DNA of 64,000 nucleotides from Labia minor (lineage: Eukaryota > Arthropoda > Insecta > Dermaptera > Spongiphoridae): NCBI GenBank assembly GCA_963082975.1, contig OY720344.1, positions 86,056,107 through 86,120,106 of the forward strand, in the 5' to 3' direction. Under the pieces are notes generated by a model. The model worked only from the letters and a program-made list of their open reading frames with translations. It did no database searches and was not told where the DNA came from. A program made the position numbers and the translations under genes. Of the stretch, positions 33,530 through 45,208 are shown in pieces. How positions within the stretch are numbered: the stretch's first letter is position 1; each line of letters begins with the position of its first letter.

Positions 33530-34632
33530 CTGCAACATCATCAACATGAAACACATAAATTGTATGATATCATTTAATAAATAATCTATCTATGACTATA
33601 GCAATCGATAATTTATTATAATATTAATAAATTATAATTAACTAGGTATATACTTACCAATGATTAATTTAAGTTCAAATTTCTATGGAAAAATTAAAAT
33701 ATAATTTAAATTCGAAAAGTTTTTCATTTCTGGGGTATTGAAGTACAAGTCATTTTGATTTTTTTTCATTTAACATTGAAACAGTCCATCAATCATTTAA
33801 TAAAAAAGAATTAAGCATAATAATAAAAATTTATATTGCCAATTTCCATTTTGTTGTTGTAGGAAGAACAGAAAATAAATTTTTTGCAAGAAGCAATCGT
33901 TCTTTGGTGTTTCATAATCTATTTATAATTAAATTTAATAAAACAAACAGTGTAGTAGATGTTAGTTTTCACTAACTCTAACCAATCTACACTCTATTTG
34001 TCTTAGTTTTCAGGTTTTTATAAAAACCTTTTTTCTGAATAAAGTTAAACAATCAAATTATCATTAGTTAAATAATTAAACATTATTAATTAACTTAGAA
34101 AAGTAAAGGAGACAATATAATAATTTAGCTTTTATCTGTAATATTTCATTTAACAACGAATGTGCTATATTGCAGAATTTTATTATAAAATTTATTTCTT
34201 ATTAAATTGTATATCCCTTATGAGTTTAGGGATAATCAACTGTATATATATATTTATTGTAAAAAATTTGGCTTATAAAAACATTTTAATCCAAAAAAAA
34301 AAAATAAATAAACACTTTTTGCATGAAGGGTTAATATTTAATAAAATTATTATTAAAAAAACTACTTTTGCTTTTGAAATAAAAATTATTTTTCTTATTA
34401 AAAATTTTTTTAGAAATTTGAAAACTATTTAAATAATATCCTTATTATAGGATCAGGACAGGTTTTAGGTATGATACCGCCTTCGTGCCGTTTGAATTCA
34501 GCCGCCATTTACCTATATAATGGAAGAGACAATTAAGTAGAGAATTTTTTTAGGGTTTTTAAGCTTAAGGAGTTACATAATTTACTAATAAAAACAACCA
34601 CTAGAAAAACATATTTGGAAATATAAAATATA
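33530..34632. other. AT-rich intron sequence
   Basis: A 90-codon Ile/Lys/Asn-rich plus-strand frame at 34160-34432 reflects base composition. A GC-richer patch near 34450-34520 is not recognised. Confidence 0.55.
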
Positions 34633-34639
34633 CAATACA

Positions 34640-34899
34640 CAGTGATGTATTGGGAGGGGAACGCGGAGGAACGACGTTCCCTTACCTTTTTTCAGAACAG
34701 GAACGCGTTCTAGTACTCAGACAACTCCAACTTAAATCTACTGTTAGAATTTCTTTTTTATGTGTTCGTTAATATTATGTATAGTAAGAATAAGAGAGAG
34801 AAAAAATAAAAACTTATATGGAAAAAAATAGTTTGCTGAAAATAGGATGTTTTTGCTCCCACTATGCGTTCCCTTACTACTCATTTTACCATATCACTG
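34640..34899. mobile_element. hAT-type MITE, about 260 bp
   Basis: Ends CAGTGATGTATTGGGAG and ...CATATCACTG are inverted, both followed internally by GGGAACGC/GCGTTCCC words. CAATACA occurs directly on both sides (34633-34639 and 34900-34906), a 7-bp exact duplication that extends to 8 with one mismatch. Confidence 0.75.
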
Positions 34900-34906
34900 C
34901 AATACA

Positions 34907-35484
34907 TATAAATATATATGTTTATATAGAGAATTATTAAAATTATATATATTATTAAATTCAAATTTCTGTAATTATTGAATATAAAAAATTATTATTT
35001 TGAAAAAATTTTCTACTTTAATTAAAAAAAAAATATTTTAATAAATTAAATTAGATTTTTATGGTACAAATTGTTTTGAATCAAGATTCTTTATTATAAA
35101 AATTCAAATATTATATGTTAAAAAAAACAATTATAAAATGGTTTATTATATATTTTTTTTCTATATCAAGAGTTAAAAGTTAGATGGTCAATATTATTTA
35201 ACACAAGAATTGAGTAAAATATATTTTTTCTAAAAATAAAAAAGTAATTTGATTATTATCATTATTATTAAAAGTAGTTTTATTATCCCAATTGTGATTG
35301 TCAGAAGAGATTTTCAGGATTTCGTAACAAAAATTAGATTATAAAATAAAAAACATTGTAGCCCCAGCGTTTCGTTATTGAAAACAGTACTAATTTTCAC
35401 GATTTTTATTTACTCGTATTTTTTATACCTTATTATTTAATAGTCTTAAAAATATATATAGAAATTGAAATTGAGGTCAAAGGA
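34907..35484. other. AT-rich intron sequence
   Basis: Nothing recognised. Confidence 0.55.
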
Positions 35485-35843
35485 TGTTGGCGACAAGGGT
35501 GTTTCAACCTCCTCAATCCACTTCTTCCAGGATAAAGTCTCCCACCCCCTTCTCCCCCCACAACCGATGCTTCAGGAGGGGGCGGGATTAATATATAAAT
35601 TGGAACGTGAACTACCGCAAGGGATTCTATTCTTTAGGGATTCGCTTGGACTCTTCTGTTTAGATTCGTGATGACTATGATGATGAGAGAGTGTGTGTAT
35701 TTGCCTATGTATATTTATTGTAAATAAACCATTTTATAGAAAACCCCAAACAAGAAGTGTTGTTGCTCTATCGAGAAATATACCCCTAGACAACGATCCA
35801 CCCCCCCCCCCAAATCACTACAAATTGGGAGCTCATCCGGGAT
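35485..35843 (+). mobile_element. lone LTR with leader and primer-binding site (LTR-element fossil)
   Basis: Treated as a fossil. A 338-bp segment (35485-35822) begins TGTTGG and ends CTACA, with a TATA-like ATATATAAAT and a downstream AATAAA. Three bases later TGGGAGCTCATCCGGGAT (35826-35843) resembles a tRNA-Pro-type primer-binding site of retroviruses and LTR retrotransposons. No coding part follows, so it is the left end of an element that lost the rest. Age unclear. Confidence 0.65.
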
Positions 35844-36078
35844 TGAATAAAAAATACTACATATATGATCTTATTTAATAAATTTCCGGGTTATCTGTAA
35901 AGATATTTACATTATTTTTTTTTCTATTAAACTCTTAATAAAGAGAAAAATTCTGTGTAATGGTGCCTATATTTAATTAGGGGTTTTAAGACAGAATTTA
36001 CCAATTGCAAGCATATACTTTTAAAAAAAATGAGGTTCAAATTAATGTTTAAAACTATGATATGATTGTTGATAAAAT

Positions 36079-36163
36079 CTAATAAGTTGACCTGTGGCGA
36101 CGGTTTGAAGTAAATTAATTTCCAGCTACAGAAACAATTTCAAATAATTTTAATATCTATATA
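36079..36163 (-). mobile_element. HINE fragment, 3' end
   Basis: AATAAGTTGACCTGTGGC...CGACGGTTTG is the family's 3' end on the minus strand, with part of the terminal hairpin lost. Confidence 0.7.
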
Positions 36164-36249
36164 TTTAATACGATAGTGTCCGTCTGTACGCAAAAAACTC
36201 CAGAGCCTAAACTACAAGGAGTAAGGTAACCAAATTTTTCTGAGGTGAA

Positions 36250-36385
36250 TGACGATAGGGAGGTATTGTTTTCACACCAAATTTCACATGTGGAGAATTT
36301 TACATATCTCCACGAATCATCCATTTTCTTAACAGAAAAAAGTATTTTTAGCATGATGTCTGTCCGTCCGTCTGTCCGTCCGTAT
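36250..36385 (+). mobile_element. HINE fragment, 5' part
   Basis: GGGAGGTATTGTTTTCACAC to the GTCTGTCC microsatellite on the plus strand. Lies 87 bp from a fragment of opposite orientation. Confidence 0.7.
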
Positions 36386-37000
36386 TTAATGGGTCATTTT
36401 TAGAAATCCAAGTTTATCATTGTCTAATATAAAAAACAATATATTATTTTTAATTTTTTTATGAATACTAAAATATTTTCAAAATGTCAATTAAAATTAT
36501 TAAATTATATTATTTTTTGTTTTTGTTTCAATTATTAATTACAACTATATTTTAAGTGAAAAAATGATTTCTTGGTTATATAAAAATTGAAATATGATTT
36601 TTTAGACAAATAATAAAAACAAATCTTATTTTTAATTTTTTGGTATGATATTTTATCAAAAAATAATATTAAATTGTATATAAATTTAAAATTAGAATAT
36701 TTGAATTTGTTTAAATTTTAACACAATCATATGCATAAAGAATAGAAAATTTTGAAAATCAACTTGGTATTAAATTCAGAAAAAAAATACTGATATATAG
36801 AATATATAGACTATTCGAATATAATTGAAACTCTTTCTCTTCCTCTATTTTAAATTTTAAAAAACGGAGTGTTAAGAAATTAAGATGCCTTTACAACATG
36901 GATGGGTAAATGAATTAGGCTCCCTACCTCCCTGAGAAATTCCCACTTATATATATAAAAATGTTTATAATATTTTAATTTATTAAATCAAACTATTATT
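36386..37000. other. AT-rich intron sequence
   Basis: Starts with a TAATGGGTCATTTTTAGAAA phrase also present at 49509; otherwise nothing recognised. Confidence 0.5.
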
Positions 37001-37609
37001 ACCGACCGACGTTAGTAAGGGAGGTATTGTTTTCACACCAAATTTCACATGTGGAGATTTTTACATATCTCCACGAATCATGCATTTTCTAAACAGAAAA
37101 AAGTATTTTTAGCATGATGTCTGTCCGTCCGTCTGTCCGTCCGTCCGTATAGATGTGTACAGCCTGAACGGCTCAACCGATTTTGATGAAATTTGGTATA
37201 TTTACTTAATGCATCAGTGGGATGAATTGATCAACTTTTGGTGCAATTCCGGAAACCGGAAGTGGTAGTATTAGCGATCGACGATAGGAAAGAAAGGGTT
37301 ATTTTCACACCAAAGGAGATTTTTTTATATATCACCACGAATCATTGGTTCGGTAGAGGGCGTTGAGCACATCTAAAGTGTCTTGTTTACTTCTGTAATA
37401 AACCCGATATTTTCGCGAATTACAAGGTGGAAAGACAGAGAAGCTGTTAGGAGAAAGAAACCTACTGTTTTTTTTGTGCGTCAAGAGGAAAGAGATAGTA
37501 AAAGATTTGTATAAACGGACACAAAAAAAGAAAAAAAAGTGAAGTAAGGTTAGATCTGACAAGAATTTTGAAGGAGCCAAATAGCCCGGCAATTTCGAAC
37601 GAGTTGAAG

Positions 37610-38380
37610 ATGAGCCAATCAGATGATGGTACCAGAAAAAGAAATAGGGAGGAAGTGGCAGGATGGCCATTTCAGAAAAGCAAAATGATGCAGAGATCTC
37701 CGCCAAAGGAGGAGGGAGACGACAGAATGAAGGAAGTATTAAAAATGCTGAAAGAAATATCAAATGAACTAAGGGAGGTGAGACGAGAACAACAGGAGTA
37801 TAGAAGAGAAATAGAAGGCTTAAAAGAAGAAAATAAACAAATAAGGGAGGAAAACAAGTCTATACTAAGGAAATTGGAAGAGGTGTGTAAAGACGTAGAG
37901 CGATTAGAGAGAGAGAAGAGAAGAAATAACGTGATAATTCAGGGGAAGAAAGTTGAGAAGGCGGACCAAAAGGCGCTCAAGGAAGAAGTGGCGGAGTTCA
38001 TAAAGAGAGAACTAGAAGTGGAGATATTTATAAGGGATATAAAGAAGATAGGTGAAAAGATGTGCCTAGTCGAACTAGATAATCACGTGGACAAAGAAAT
38101 GATTATGAGAAATAAACACAAATTAAGAAAAATGGAAGGAGAAAAAATTTTCATTAATGATGACCTAAGCAGGAATGAAAGATGGGCCCAGATTAGCATG
38201 AGAAGAAAGGTAAAAGAAGCGAGGGAACAGGGTAGGAGTGTGAGAACGGGCTTTCAGAGGATAACAATAGACGAAGAGGACTGGATATGGAATGGCGTGG
38301 CGGGAAGATTTGAAAATAATATCAATAAGAGGAGTCAAAAAAACCTGGAATCAGACAGGGGAAAAGAGGGTACGAGATGA
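37610..38380 (+). CDS. LINE ORF1 protein, 256 aa
   Basis: Starts at ATG (MSQSDDGTRKRNREE); the frame is open a little further upstream but without an ATG. Residues about 40-115 form a highly charged Glu/Arg/Lys coiled coil (LREVRREQQEYRREIEGLKE and on). RRNNVIIQGKK opens an RRM-like domain, with IKKIGEKMCLVELDN. KIFINDDLSRNERWAQ begins a C-terminal basic domain. This coiled coil-RRM-CTD layout is known for L1-type ORF1 RNA-binding chaperones that trimerise on the element RNA. The stop codon overlaps the ORF2 start as ATGA (38377-38380). Confidence 0.88.
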   Translation: MSQSDDGTRKRNREEVAGWPFQKSKMMQRSPPKEEGDDRMKEVLKMLKEISNELREVRREQQEYRREIEGLKEENKQIREENKSILRKLEEVCKDVERLEREKRRNNVIIQGKKVEKADQKALKEEVAEFIKRELEVEIFIRDIKKIGEKMCLVELDNHVDKEMIMRNKHKLRKMEGEKIFINDDLSRNERWAQISMRRKVKEAREQGRSVRTGFQRITIDEEDWIWNGVAGRFENNINKRSQKNLESDRGKEGTR

Positions 38381-41334
38381 AAGCAGCTTCAAAAATCAAG
38401 GGGGAGAGGGAGGGGGTGCCTTTGATGGTTGGATTTTGGAATGTGAGAGGCACGTATGCAGAAGGGAGTCTCAAGGAACTGATAAGGGAAATGAAAAGGT
38501 ATGAAATAGACATTATGGCAGTTCAAGAAACTAAGCAGAGGGGCATAGAGATATCGACCATAGAAGACGTCTGTTTTTTTAAAAGTGGATGTGAAAATAG
38601 AAGACTGGGTACAGGCTTCTTAGTCAGAGGAAAGTTTAAAGAAAAAGTTATGAGGTTTGGGCCAATCTCGGAAAGAATGTGTACGTTAAGGGTGAAAAGC
38701 GGGGCAAGAAATATAAGTTTTTTAAATGGGCATGCTCCAACGGAGGACGCAGACGAAGAAGAAAAAAGTAATTTCTACGAAGAACTGGGAAGGGAATACG
38801 AACAGTTACCGAAACATGATATAAAAATTGTACTGGGAGATTTTAACGCCAAAATAGGCAAAGAAGAAATATATGAAGAATATGTGGGAAAACACAGTAA
38901 ACACGAAAAAACAAATGATAACGGACAACGACTGATAAGCTTTGCAATTGAAAGCCAATTGGTTATTAGAAGTACGCAATTGAGAAGGAAAGAGATCCAC
39001 AAAGGAACATGGATTTCACCCGACAAGAAGACAATAAACCAGATAGACCATGTGCTTATCGGAAAGAGACATATGAATCGGATAACTAAAGTAAGGTCCA
39101 TGAGGGGAGCGGAATGCAGTTCTGACCATCTACTAGTTAAAACAACACTAAAAAGCATAACGAGGGAGGAAGAAAGGAAGACGAAGAAAGATACTAAGAT
39201 GAGGGTTAAGAAAGTAAGCAGAGATATATTGAAAAGAGAGGAAACACAAGTAAAGTTCGAAAGACTAGTGAGGGAATCAATTATGACTGGGGAAAGAGAC
39301 GTGGAAATAGAAGTAATTTGGGAACAAATAAAGACAGCAATAGGAAAAGCAAACGAAGCCATACAAATGGCGGTATTACCCAACAAGGAAGGGAAGGAGT
39401 GGTTTGACCAAGAATGCGAGGAATGGATGGTAGTCATAAGAAGACGCAGGCAGAAAATGCTCACAGAAAACACAGCAGAGGTAGAGCAAGAGTATAAAGA
39501 AGCAAGAAGAGTTATGAAGGCAATGTGTAGGAGGAAGAAAAGAAAATTTAATGAAGATATATTAAGGGAAATTGAGGATAATTTTCAGAGGAAAGAAGCG
39601 AGGCAGTTTTTTAGAAAGACAAAAAAAATAGGAAAAGGCTACCAGAACCGAAATGTGTACATGAAAAATGAAGAAGGCGAGTTAACGAGTGATATAACAG
39701 AAGTTATGAACATATGGAAAAAACACTTTGAGAAGTTATTAAAGGGGGAGGAAGAAGAGATGGAATGGGAAGCACCAAGGGAGAAGGAGGGAGATGAGGC
39801 GGAGGTCCCAGAAGAAAGTGAAATTCTGCAAGTAATTAAGAAATTGAAAAACAATAAAAGTCCTGGCATGTCGCAAATCACAGCGGAAATGTTGAAAGCT
39901 GGGGGAAGCAAACTACACAAACTAATGACCAAGCTGTTGATGAGAGTATGGGAACAAGAAAAGATGCCAAGAGAGTGGAAAAAAGCGCTGCTGTGTCCAT
40001 TGTTTAAGAAAGGCGATAACCTCTTATGTGAGAACTATAGGGGAATAGCCTTACTAGAGCTTCCCTATAAAGTGCTTGCAGAGTTAATAAGGAGTAGAAT
40101 AAGTGCGTTTGCGGAAGGGAATCTAGGGGAATACCAAGCTGGTTTTCGTAGAGGCAGATCGACAATAGACCAGATATTCTCGCTCAAAGAGATTCAGGCG
40201 AGTGCATATGAATATGGGATGAGGCTGTTTGTGGTTTTCGTTGATTTTAAGCAAGCGTACGACAGAATAAATAGGAACGAAATGTTTAAAGTGTTGAATG
40301 ACATGGGGCTTCCGAGTAAGTTAGGGAGACTGATCAGGATGACGCTAACAGAGACAAAAAATGAAGTAACATGGAAAGGCAAAAACTCTGATGAATTTGA
40401 AGTAAAGAGAGGATTGAGACAAGGTGATCCTCTATCAACCACTCTGTTTAATTTGGTCATGGAGAGTATAATGAGGGAGTGCTAAATCATGACGAAAGAA
40501 ACAATTTTCAAGAATAATCACCAAGTCATAGCATTTGCAGATGACTTAGCAATAATAGCTAGGTCAAAGACTGAACTAAAAAAAGTAATGAAAAATTTAA
40601 TCGAGACAGCAGGAAAGTTTGGAATGATAATAAATGAGGAAAAGACCAAGTACATGGAAATGGGAAGAGAGGAAGAGGAGAACGAAGAGAGTATTAGCGT
40701 GGAGCATGAGGGAAAAGTGTATAATTTCGAAAGAGTGAAAGAAGTTATCTATTTGGGGGTGAAATTGGAGGAGAGGGGTGGTGGGATGGGAGAAGTGAAA
40801 ATGAGGACGATGAAGGGCAGACAGGTCTATGGGAGGTTGGGTAAGTTAATGAGAACAAAAGTAATCTCAAGAAAATCTAAAGAAAGAATCTATAGATCAA
40901 TAATCCGACCTACAGTCATGTATGGGAGCGAGACCTGGGTACTAGGTAGGGCTGAAGAGGAAGTATTAGAAAGATGGGAAAGGAGTATCTTGAGGGGTAT
41001 ATATGGAGGGATAAAGTCAGCTGAAGGATGGAGAAGAAGATCAAATGATGAATTGAAAGAGTTGTTCGCTGAACCTCTGATAGTGCCTCTGATAAAATCG
41101 CAAAGACTGAGATGGTTCGGGCATGTGCAGAGAATGGAGAATACAAGAATGCCTAAGCTGGTAACCAAAAGAAGACCGGTGGGAAAAAAAAGGAGAGGAA
41201 GACCAAGAAAAAGATGGTTCGATGAAGTGGCAAATGATCTGCGAAGAATGAAGATCGGATGCTGGAGAGAGAAGACAGAAGAAAGAGAAGAATGGAGACA
41301 AATAGTGGGAAGAAGTAAACATGAACTAAACTAG
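38377..41334 (+). CDS. LINE ORF2: endonuclease-reverse transcriptase, one internal stop
   Basis: An AP-type endonuclease comes first: FWNVRG (Asn 22), AVQETKQ (Glu 51), LGDFNAKIG (about residue 150) and SSDHLLV with its Asp-His pair. The reverse transcriptase follows: NNKSPGMSQITAEMLKAGG, YRGIALLELPYK, EYQAGFRRGRSTIDQIF, VVFVDFKQAYDRI, GLRQGDPLSTTLFN and AFADDLAII (catalytic Asp pair, about codon 720). The C-terminus has RLRWFGHVQRM and GRPRKRWFDEV. The protein nicks the target and copies the element RNA there. A TAA at 40483-40485 falls between GLRQGDPLSTTLFN and AFADD; downstream of it the same frame is open for 283 codons. Translation probably depends on re-initiation at the ATGA overlap. 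Confidence 0.9.
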
Positions 41335-41683
41335 TGAACTCAAACCGCCTTAGGTCTGCATGGCCTGTTGAGCACTTTAATAACCACGAATCACATGCAC
41401 TTTGTATTGGTTTTATCCTCGAGAAAAATAATATTTATTAGTTTTTTCTTGATTTAAAATTATATGACGTCATCCTGCCATTCATGACGTCACAGCCTGG
41501 TCTTGCATATATATTATAAATAAAATAAAATTAAAAATGTTTATATTTATTATTTATGTATCCATATCTGTTTTTTATTACATTAATAGATATATGAAAA
41601 TTATTTGAAATTGTTTCTGTAGCTGGAAATTAATTTATTTCAAACCGTCGGTCGGTTCGGACCTGGCCACAGGTCAACTTATT

Positions 41684-41957
41684 TATTATTTCTAAATGAG
41701 TGTCGAATAGAAATAGACGATATTACTTGGATTAATTTTTAAGATAATTAAAAATTTAATTTTATCAAATAAATATCTAATTATTTTCAGGTAATTTTAT
41801 ATATTTTTTAATATATAATCTTATTATGATAGCTAAAATTGTTTGTTTGTATTATTGAGGACCCCAGTTCAATTTATTTTAATCAGATTGATGTAATGAT
41901 GCAACATTTAATAATTGTAATAAATAATTAAAGAATTGTATATCAATATTTTTTAAA
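41684..41957. other. AT-rich intron sequence
   Basis: Nothing recognised. Confidence 0.5.
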
Positions 41958-42071
41958 GGGTCGAGCAAGAGCTCGGTGTCCTAGGTATTAATATTTGCAG
42001 CCAAACCCAATAATTATTAATCATTTTTGTTTAATTTAATTACCGAGCCGAGGCTCGGGCTCCCGGTACTA
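41958..42071. repeat. paired-hairpin repeat, copy 1
   Basis: TCGAGCAAGAGCTCGG (41961-41976) and CCGAGCCGAGGCTCGG (42043-42058) are perfect short hairpins about 65 bp apart. GGTATTAATATTTGCAGCC then AAACCCAATAAT lies between them, and CCCGGTACTATATA follows. A second copy is at 49614-49805. Confidence 0.7.
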
Positions 42072-42691
42072 TATATAATTTTTGATAGAGTAATATGATA
42101 AGATATAATATTGTAGTATGTTTTCTCTCAATAAACAGAAAATAAATGAATCAAAAATAATTTTCCTGAAAAAAGCTGAATATTTTCCGAAATCAGCATA
42201 CGTTTGTAAACTAGATAACTTATAAAAATACGAATAAGTCTATAAAAAAAGGTAATTTAATATATGATGGAAAGAGGCACATTGAAATCTGTAAATTATT
42301 TAAATTTATTAACAGAAGGGATTGTATTTTATTATTATTATTATTATATTTTTGTCTTCACTTATTCACTTATTCAGTTCAAGAGGGGATCATCATCAAA
42401 CAGCAAACATTCAATAGAAAGAAAATTCCAAGAATATTTTATTAAATTTAATTCAATATTACGGTGTTATAAAAAGAAGTTGGATGGCAGGAGAGAGTAC
42501 GAACGAAAATGAACTGTGGTTTGAAGGACAATACAATGAAAAGGAGATAGATATAAATATATCAAAAAATAAAATTTAATTAATCTACAATTTTTACAAA
42601 AATCTTAAAATTAAGACAAATATTTTAGATAATATTTATAATTTAAATAAAAAAAAGGATTTATCAAATAATAATTAATAATTTTGTAGAT
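42072..42691. other. AT-rich intron sequence
   Basis: An 82-codon plus-strand frame at 42264-42512 is unrecognised; nothing else seen. Confidence 0.5.
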
Positions 42692-43196
42692 CAGTGGTTC
42701 CCAAAGTGGTACCTATGGACCCAAAGGGGTCCCTGGGATCATTCAGGGGTCGTTGGAAAATTCAAATCGATTTGGGGCTCCTTGAACAACGTCAGGGTTT
42801 AATATAATAAAATAACTTTTGATACATTTTCTTATAAATATGGAAATAAAATAAATAACAATAAAGAATTGTTAGAAATTTTTACCTCCTAAGCAAAATA
42901 AAAATGTTGGTAGGCGCATAAAATACAAATAATAAGGCCGGGTCCGAAAACCACACTTGCATCAACCGAGCGATTAAGGCTTCTCTTTCTTTTCCATGGA
43001 TGGAAACATGACAGCACTTTTTTACTCTCTTGAAAAATTGAAAAACTTTTCTTCCCTCCATCAGAAATGTTTCAGAACATCGCAAAATCACCTGACTTTT
43101 TTTTAAGAAAAATTTAAAAATAATCGAAAATGTTCAAAAGTTTCAAAAATTTCAAGAATTAGAAAATTTTTTGCGGCTCACAGTTGGAAATCACTG
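42692..43196. mobile_element. hAT-type termini, possible decayed hAT element
   Basis: CAGTGGTTCCCAAAGTGGTA at the left and AGTTGGAAATCACTG at the right share the CAGTGxTTyCCAA inverted pattern. The 8-bp flanks do not match, so these may be ends of two elements. A 69-codon minus-strand frame (42882-43091) inside is not recognised. Confidence 0.45.
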
Positions 43197-43577
43197 CTTT
43201 ACCCTATATACAATTTTTTCTAGTATAATTAGAAAAAATTTATGTACAATAATATATTAAAAGAAATAATATTTAAAGTTTCTTTAATTATTATTATTAT
43301 TCATTTGAATAATTATGTAGCTAAATTAATCAATATTTTTTAGTTTATTTCATATGATTACTAGATTTATTAAAAAAAACAAATATAAGGGTATATTAAT
43401 ATTAATAATAATAATATTCATAAAATTTATAAGTATAATAATTTCCAAAACCACTTTGAATCATTAGAATATTTTGATTTGTGGACATTATTTTGACATT
43501 TGGTTAAGAAAAAACTAATTAAAATTATTTTTCTAAATCTGAATAAGTTTTTTTACCTTTTTAGAAAGAATTTTAAA
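43197..43577. other. AT-rich intron sequence
   Basis: Nothing recognised. Confidence 0.55.
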
Positions 43578-43895
43578 AAACCTGAGATTAATTGAACTTT
43601 CAATTTATAAATGTAACTGAAAATTAATAATAAAATTAAAAAGGTTAAAGGAAGATTATATTATTAACTAATTACTAACTCTATTATTTGTTTCAAAATA
43701 AATTTTTATTCAACTTTATGATCATTTCGTCATCATTAGAAGTTTATACATACGGATGTTCTTTGTACTATCCTGAATGACGTCATTCAATTAATAATTA
43801 ACTTACTTTTAACCTTTTAAAATTTTATTATTAATTTTCAGTTTTATTTATAAATTGAAATTTGTTATATATAAAAGAAAAAAAATCAGGTTAAA
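43578..43895. mobile_element. MITE with about 60-bp inverted repeats
   Basis: TCAATTTATAAATGTAACTG onward (from about 43600) is the inverse of the block ending at about 43862. Both share ACTGAAAATTAATAATAAAA and AAAAGGTTAAA. A weaker AACCTGA extends the ends. No coding capacity. Confidence 0.65.
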
Positions 43896-44568
43896 TATAA
43901 AAATAATACAATGTTTCAACAAGAGTTATCAGTCCAATCTTTGAATCTAATTGCTTTTGTCTAGTCTTGCGTAAGTTTAGTTGAATCAGGCCTATACATA
44001 TTCAAATTTTCGTATAATTACAAACTTATTTTATAAAATATAATATTCAAAATAAAATTTGGTGCTTAGAAATATAATTTTATTTTTAAACAAGATCATT
44101 TCTTTATAAATAAGAAAAGAATTGTTTGTATTTATGTGCAAATTCCTTTTTAAAGGGCATTAACTACTCTTATAGTAAAGTAAATATTGAAAGGCCTTTA
44201 AATTCCAGCTGGTTTAGTCACGTAGAGCTATGTAATGCCATTGATTCCGATAAATTGGTTTCGAAACTTACAATAGCAAAAGAATTAACATGGATTCGAT
44301 CAAGTAAACTGAAACAATACGTAAATACAACAAACTTTGCACAATGGTATATATATATAAATAGGTGATATATAGATTTACTTATGGAAGAACCTAAGAG
44401 AAAATTTACAAAACAAATTAGATTTGATGAATACTAAAGTGAATTTGTTGAAAATACAATTGATTATTATTATTTTCGATATTGATGTTCTAATACAAAT
44501 TTATTTCTCAAATCTCATATTTCTTAATTCAGAGATAGATAAATATAAATTAATAAAAATCAATAATA
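43896..44568. other. AT-rich intron sequence with unrecognised frame
   Basis: An 80-codon plus-strand frame at 44126-44368 has less biased composition than usual here (FSHVELCNAIDSDKLVSKLT). No family recognised. Confidence 0.45.
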
Positions 44569-45208
44569 AATAAGTTGACCTGTGGCCAGGTCCGAACCGA
44601 CCGACGGTTTGAAATAAATTAATTTCCAGCTACAGAAACAATTTCAAATAATTTTCATATATCTATTAATGTAATAAAAAACAGATAGGCATACATAAAT
44701 AATAAATATAAACATTTTTAATTTTATTTTATTTATAATATATATGCAAGACCAGGCTGTGACGTCATGAATGGCTGGATGACGTCATATAATTTTAAAT
44801 CAAGAAAAAACTAATAAATATGATTTTTCTCGAGGATAAAACCAATACAAAGTGCATGATTCGTGGTGATATATAAAAAAATCTCCTTTGGTGTGAAAAT
44901 AACCCTTTCCTTCCTATCGTCGATCGCTAATACTACCACTTCCGGTTTCCGGAATTGCACCAAAAGTTGATCAATTCATCCCACTGATGCATTAAGTAAA
45001 TATACCAAATTTCATCAAAATCGGTTGAGCCGTTCAAGCTGTACACATCTATACGGACGGACGGACGGACAGACGGACGGACGGACAGACATCATGCTAA
45101 AAATACTTTTTTCTGTTTAGAAAATGCATAATTCGTGGAGATATGTAAAAATCTCCACATGTGAAATTTGGTGTGAAAACAATACCTCCCTTACTATCGT
45201 CGGTCGGT
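44569..45208 (-). mobile_element. HINE copy 6, complete
   Basis: Reverse orientation: AATAAGTTGACCTGTGGCC at the left with the hairpin, then CCGACCGACGG, through to ATCGTCGGTCGGT at the right, followed by A (a T on the element strand). All internal blocks are present; a short GGACGGAC microsatellite at about 45055-45090. Confidence 0.88.

Larger units (their letters stand above)
37345..41382 (+). mobile_element. near-intact APE-type LINE, about 4.0 kb
   Basis: An 11-bp duplication, ACCACGAATCA, flanks it at 37334-37344 and 41383-41393. It has a 5' leader of about 265 bp, two ORFs overlapping by ATGA, a short 3' region and an ending TTTAATAA. Base composition differs from the surroundings (purine-rich sense strand). 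The only obvious defect is one in-frame stop in ORF2, so the insertion is young. It is younger than the HINE that hosts it and lies in an intron of the receptor gene, in the opposite orientation. The clade is not settled from sequence alone. Confidence 0.9.
37001..41683 (+). mobile_element. HINE copy 5, split by a 4-kb LINE
   Basis: The 5' part (37001-37344) and 3' part (41383-41683) align without loss to the other full copies. Starts ACCGACCGACGTTAG after T; ends CGTCGGTCGGT, hairpin GACCTGGCCACAGGTC, AACTTATT before T. Confidence 0.88.

Noticed and set aside
34160-34432. 90-codon plus-strand frame
   Set aside because: Composition of Ile, Lys, Asn and Phe follows AT richness; no domain or splice sites.
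38775-39473. 232-codon minus-strand frame
   Set aside because: Antisense shadow of LINE ORF2, created by its purine-rich sense strand.
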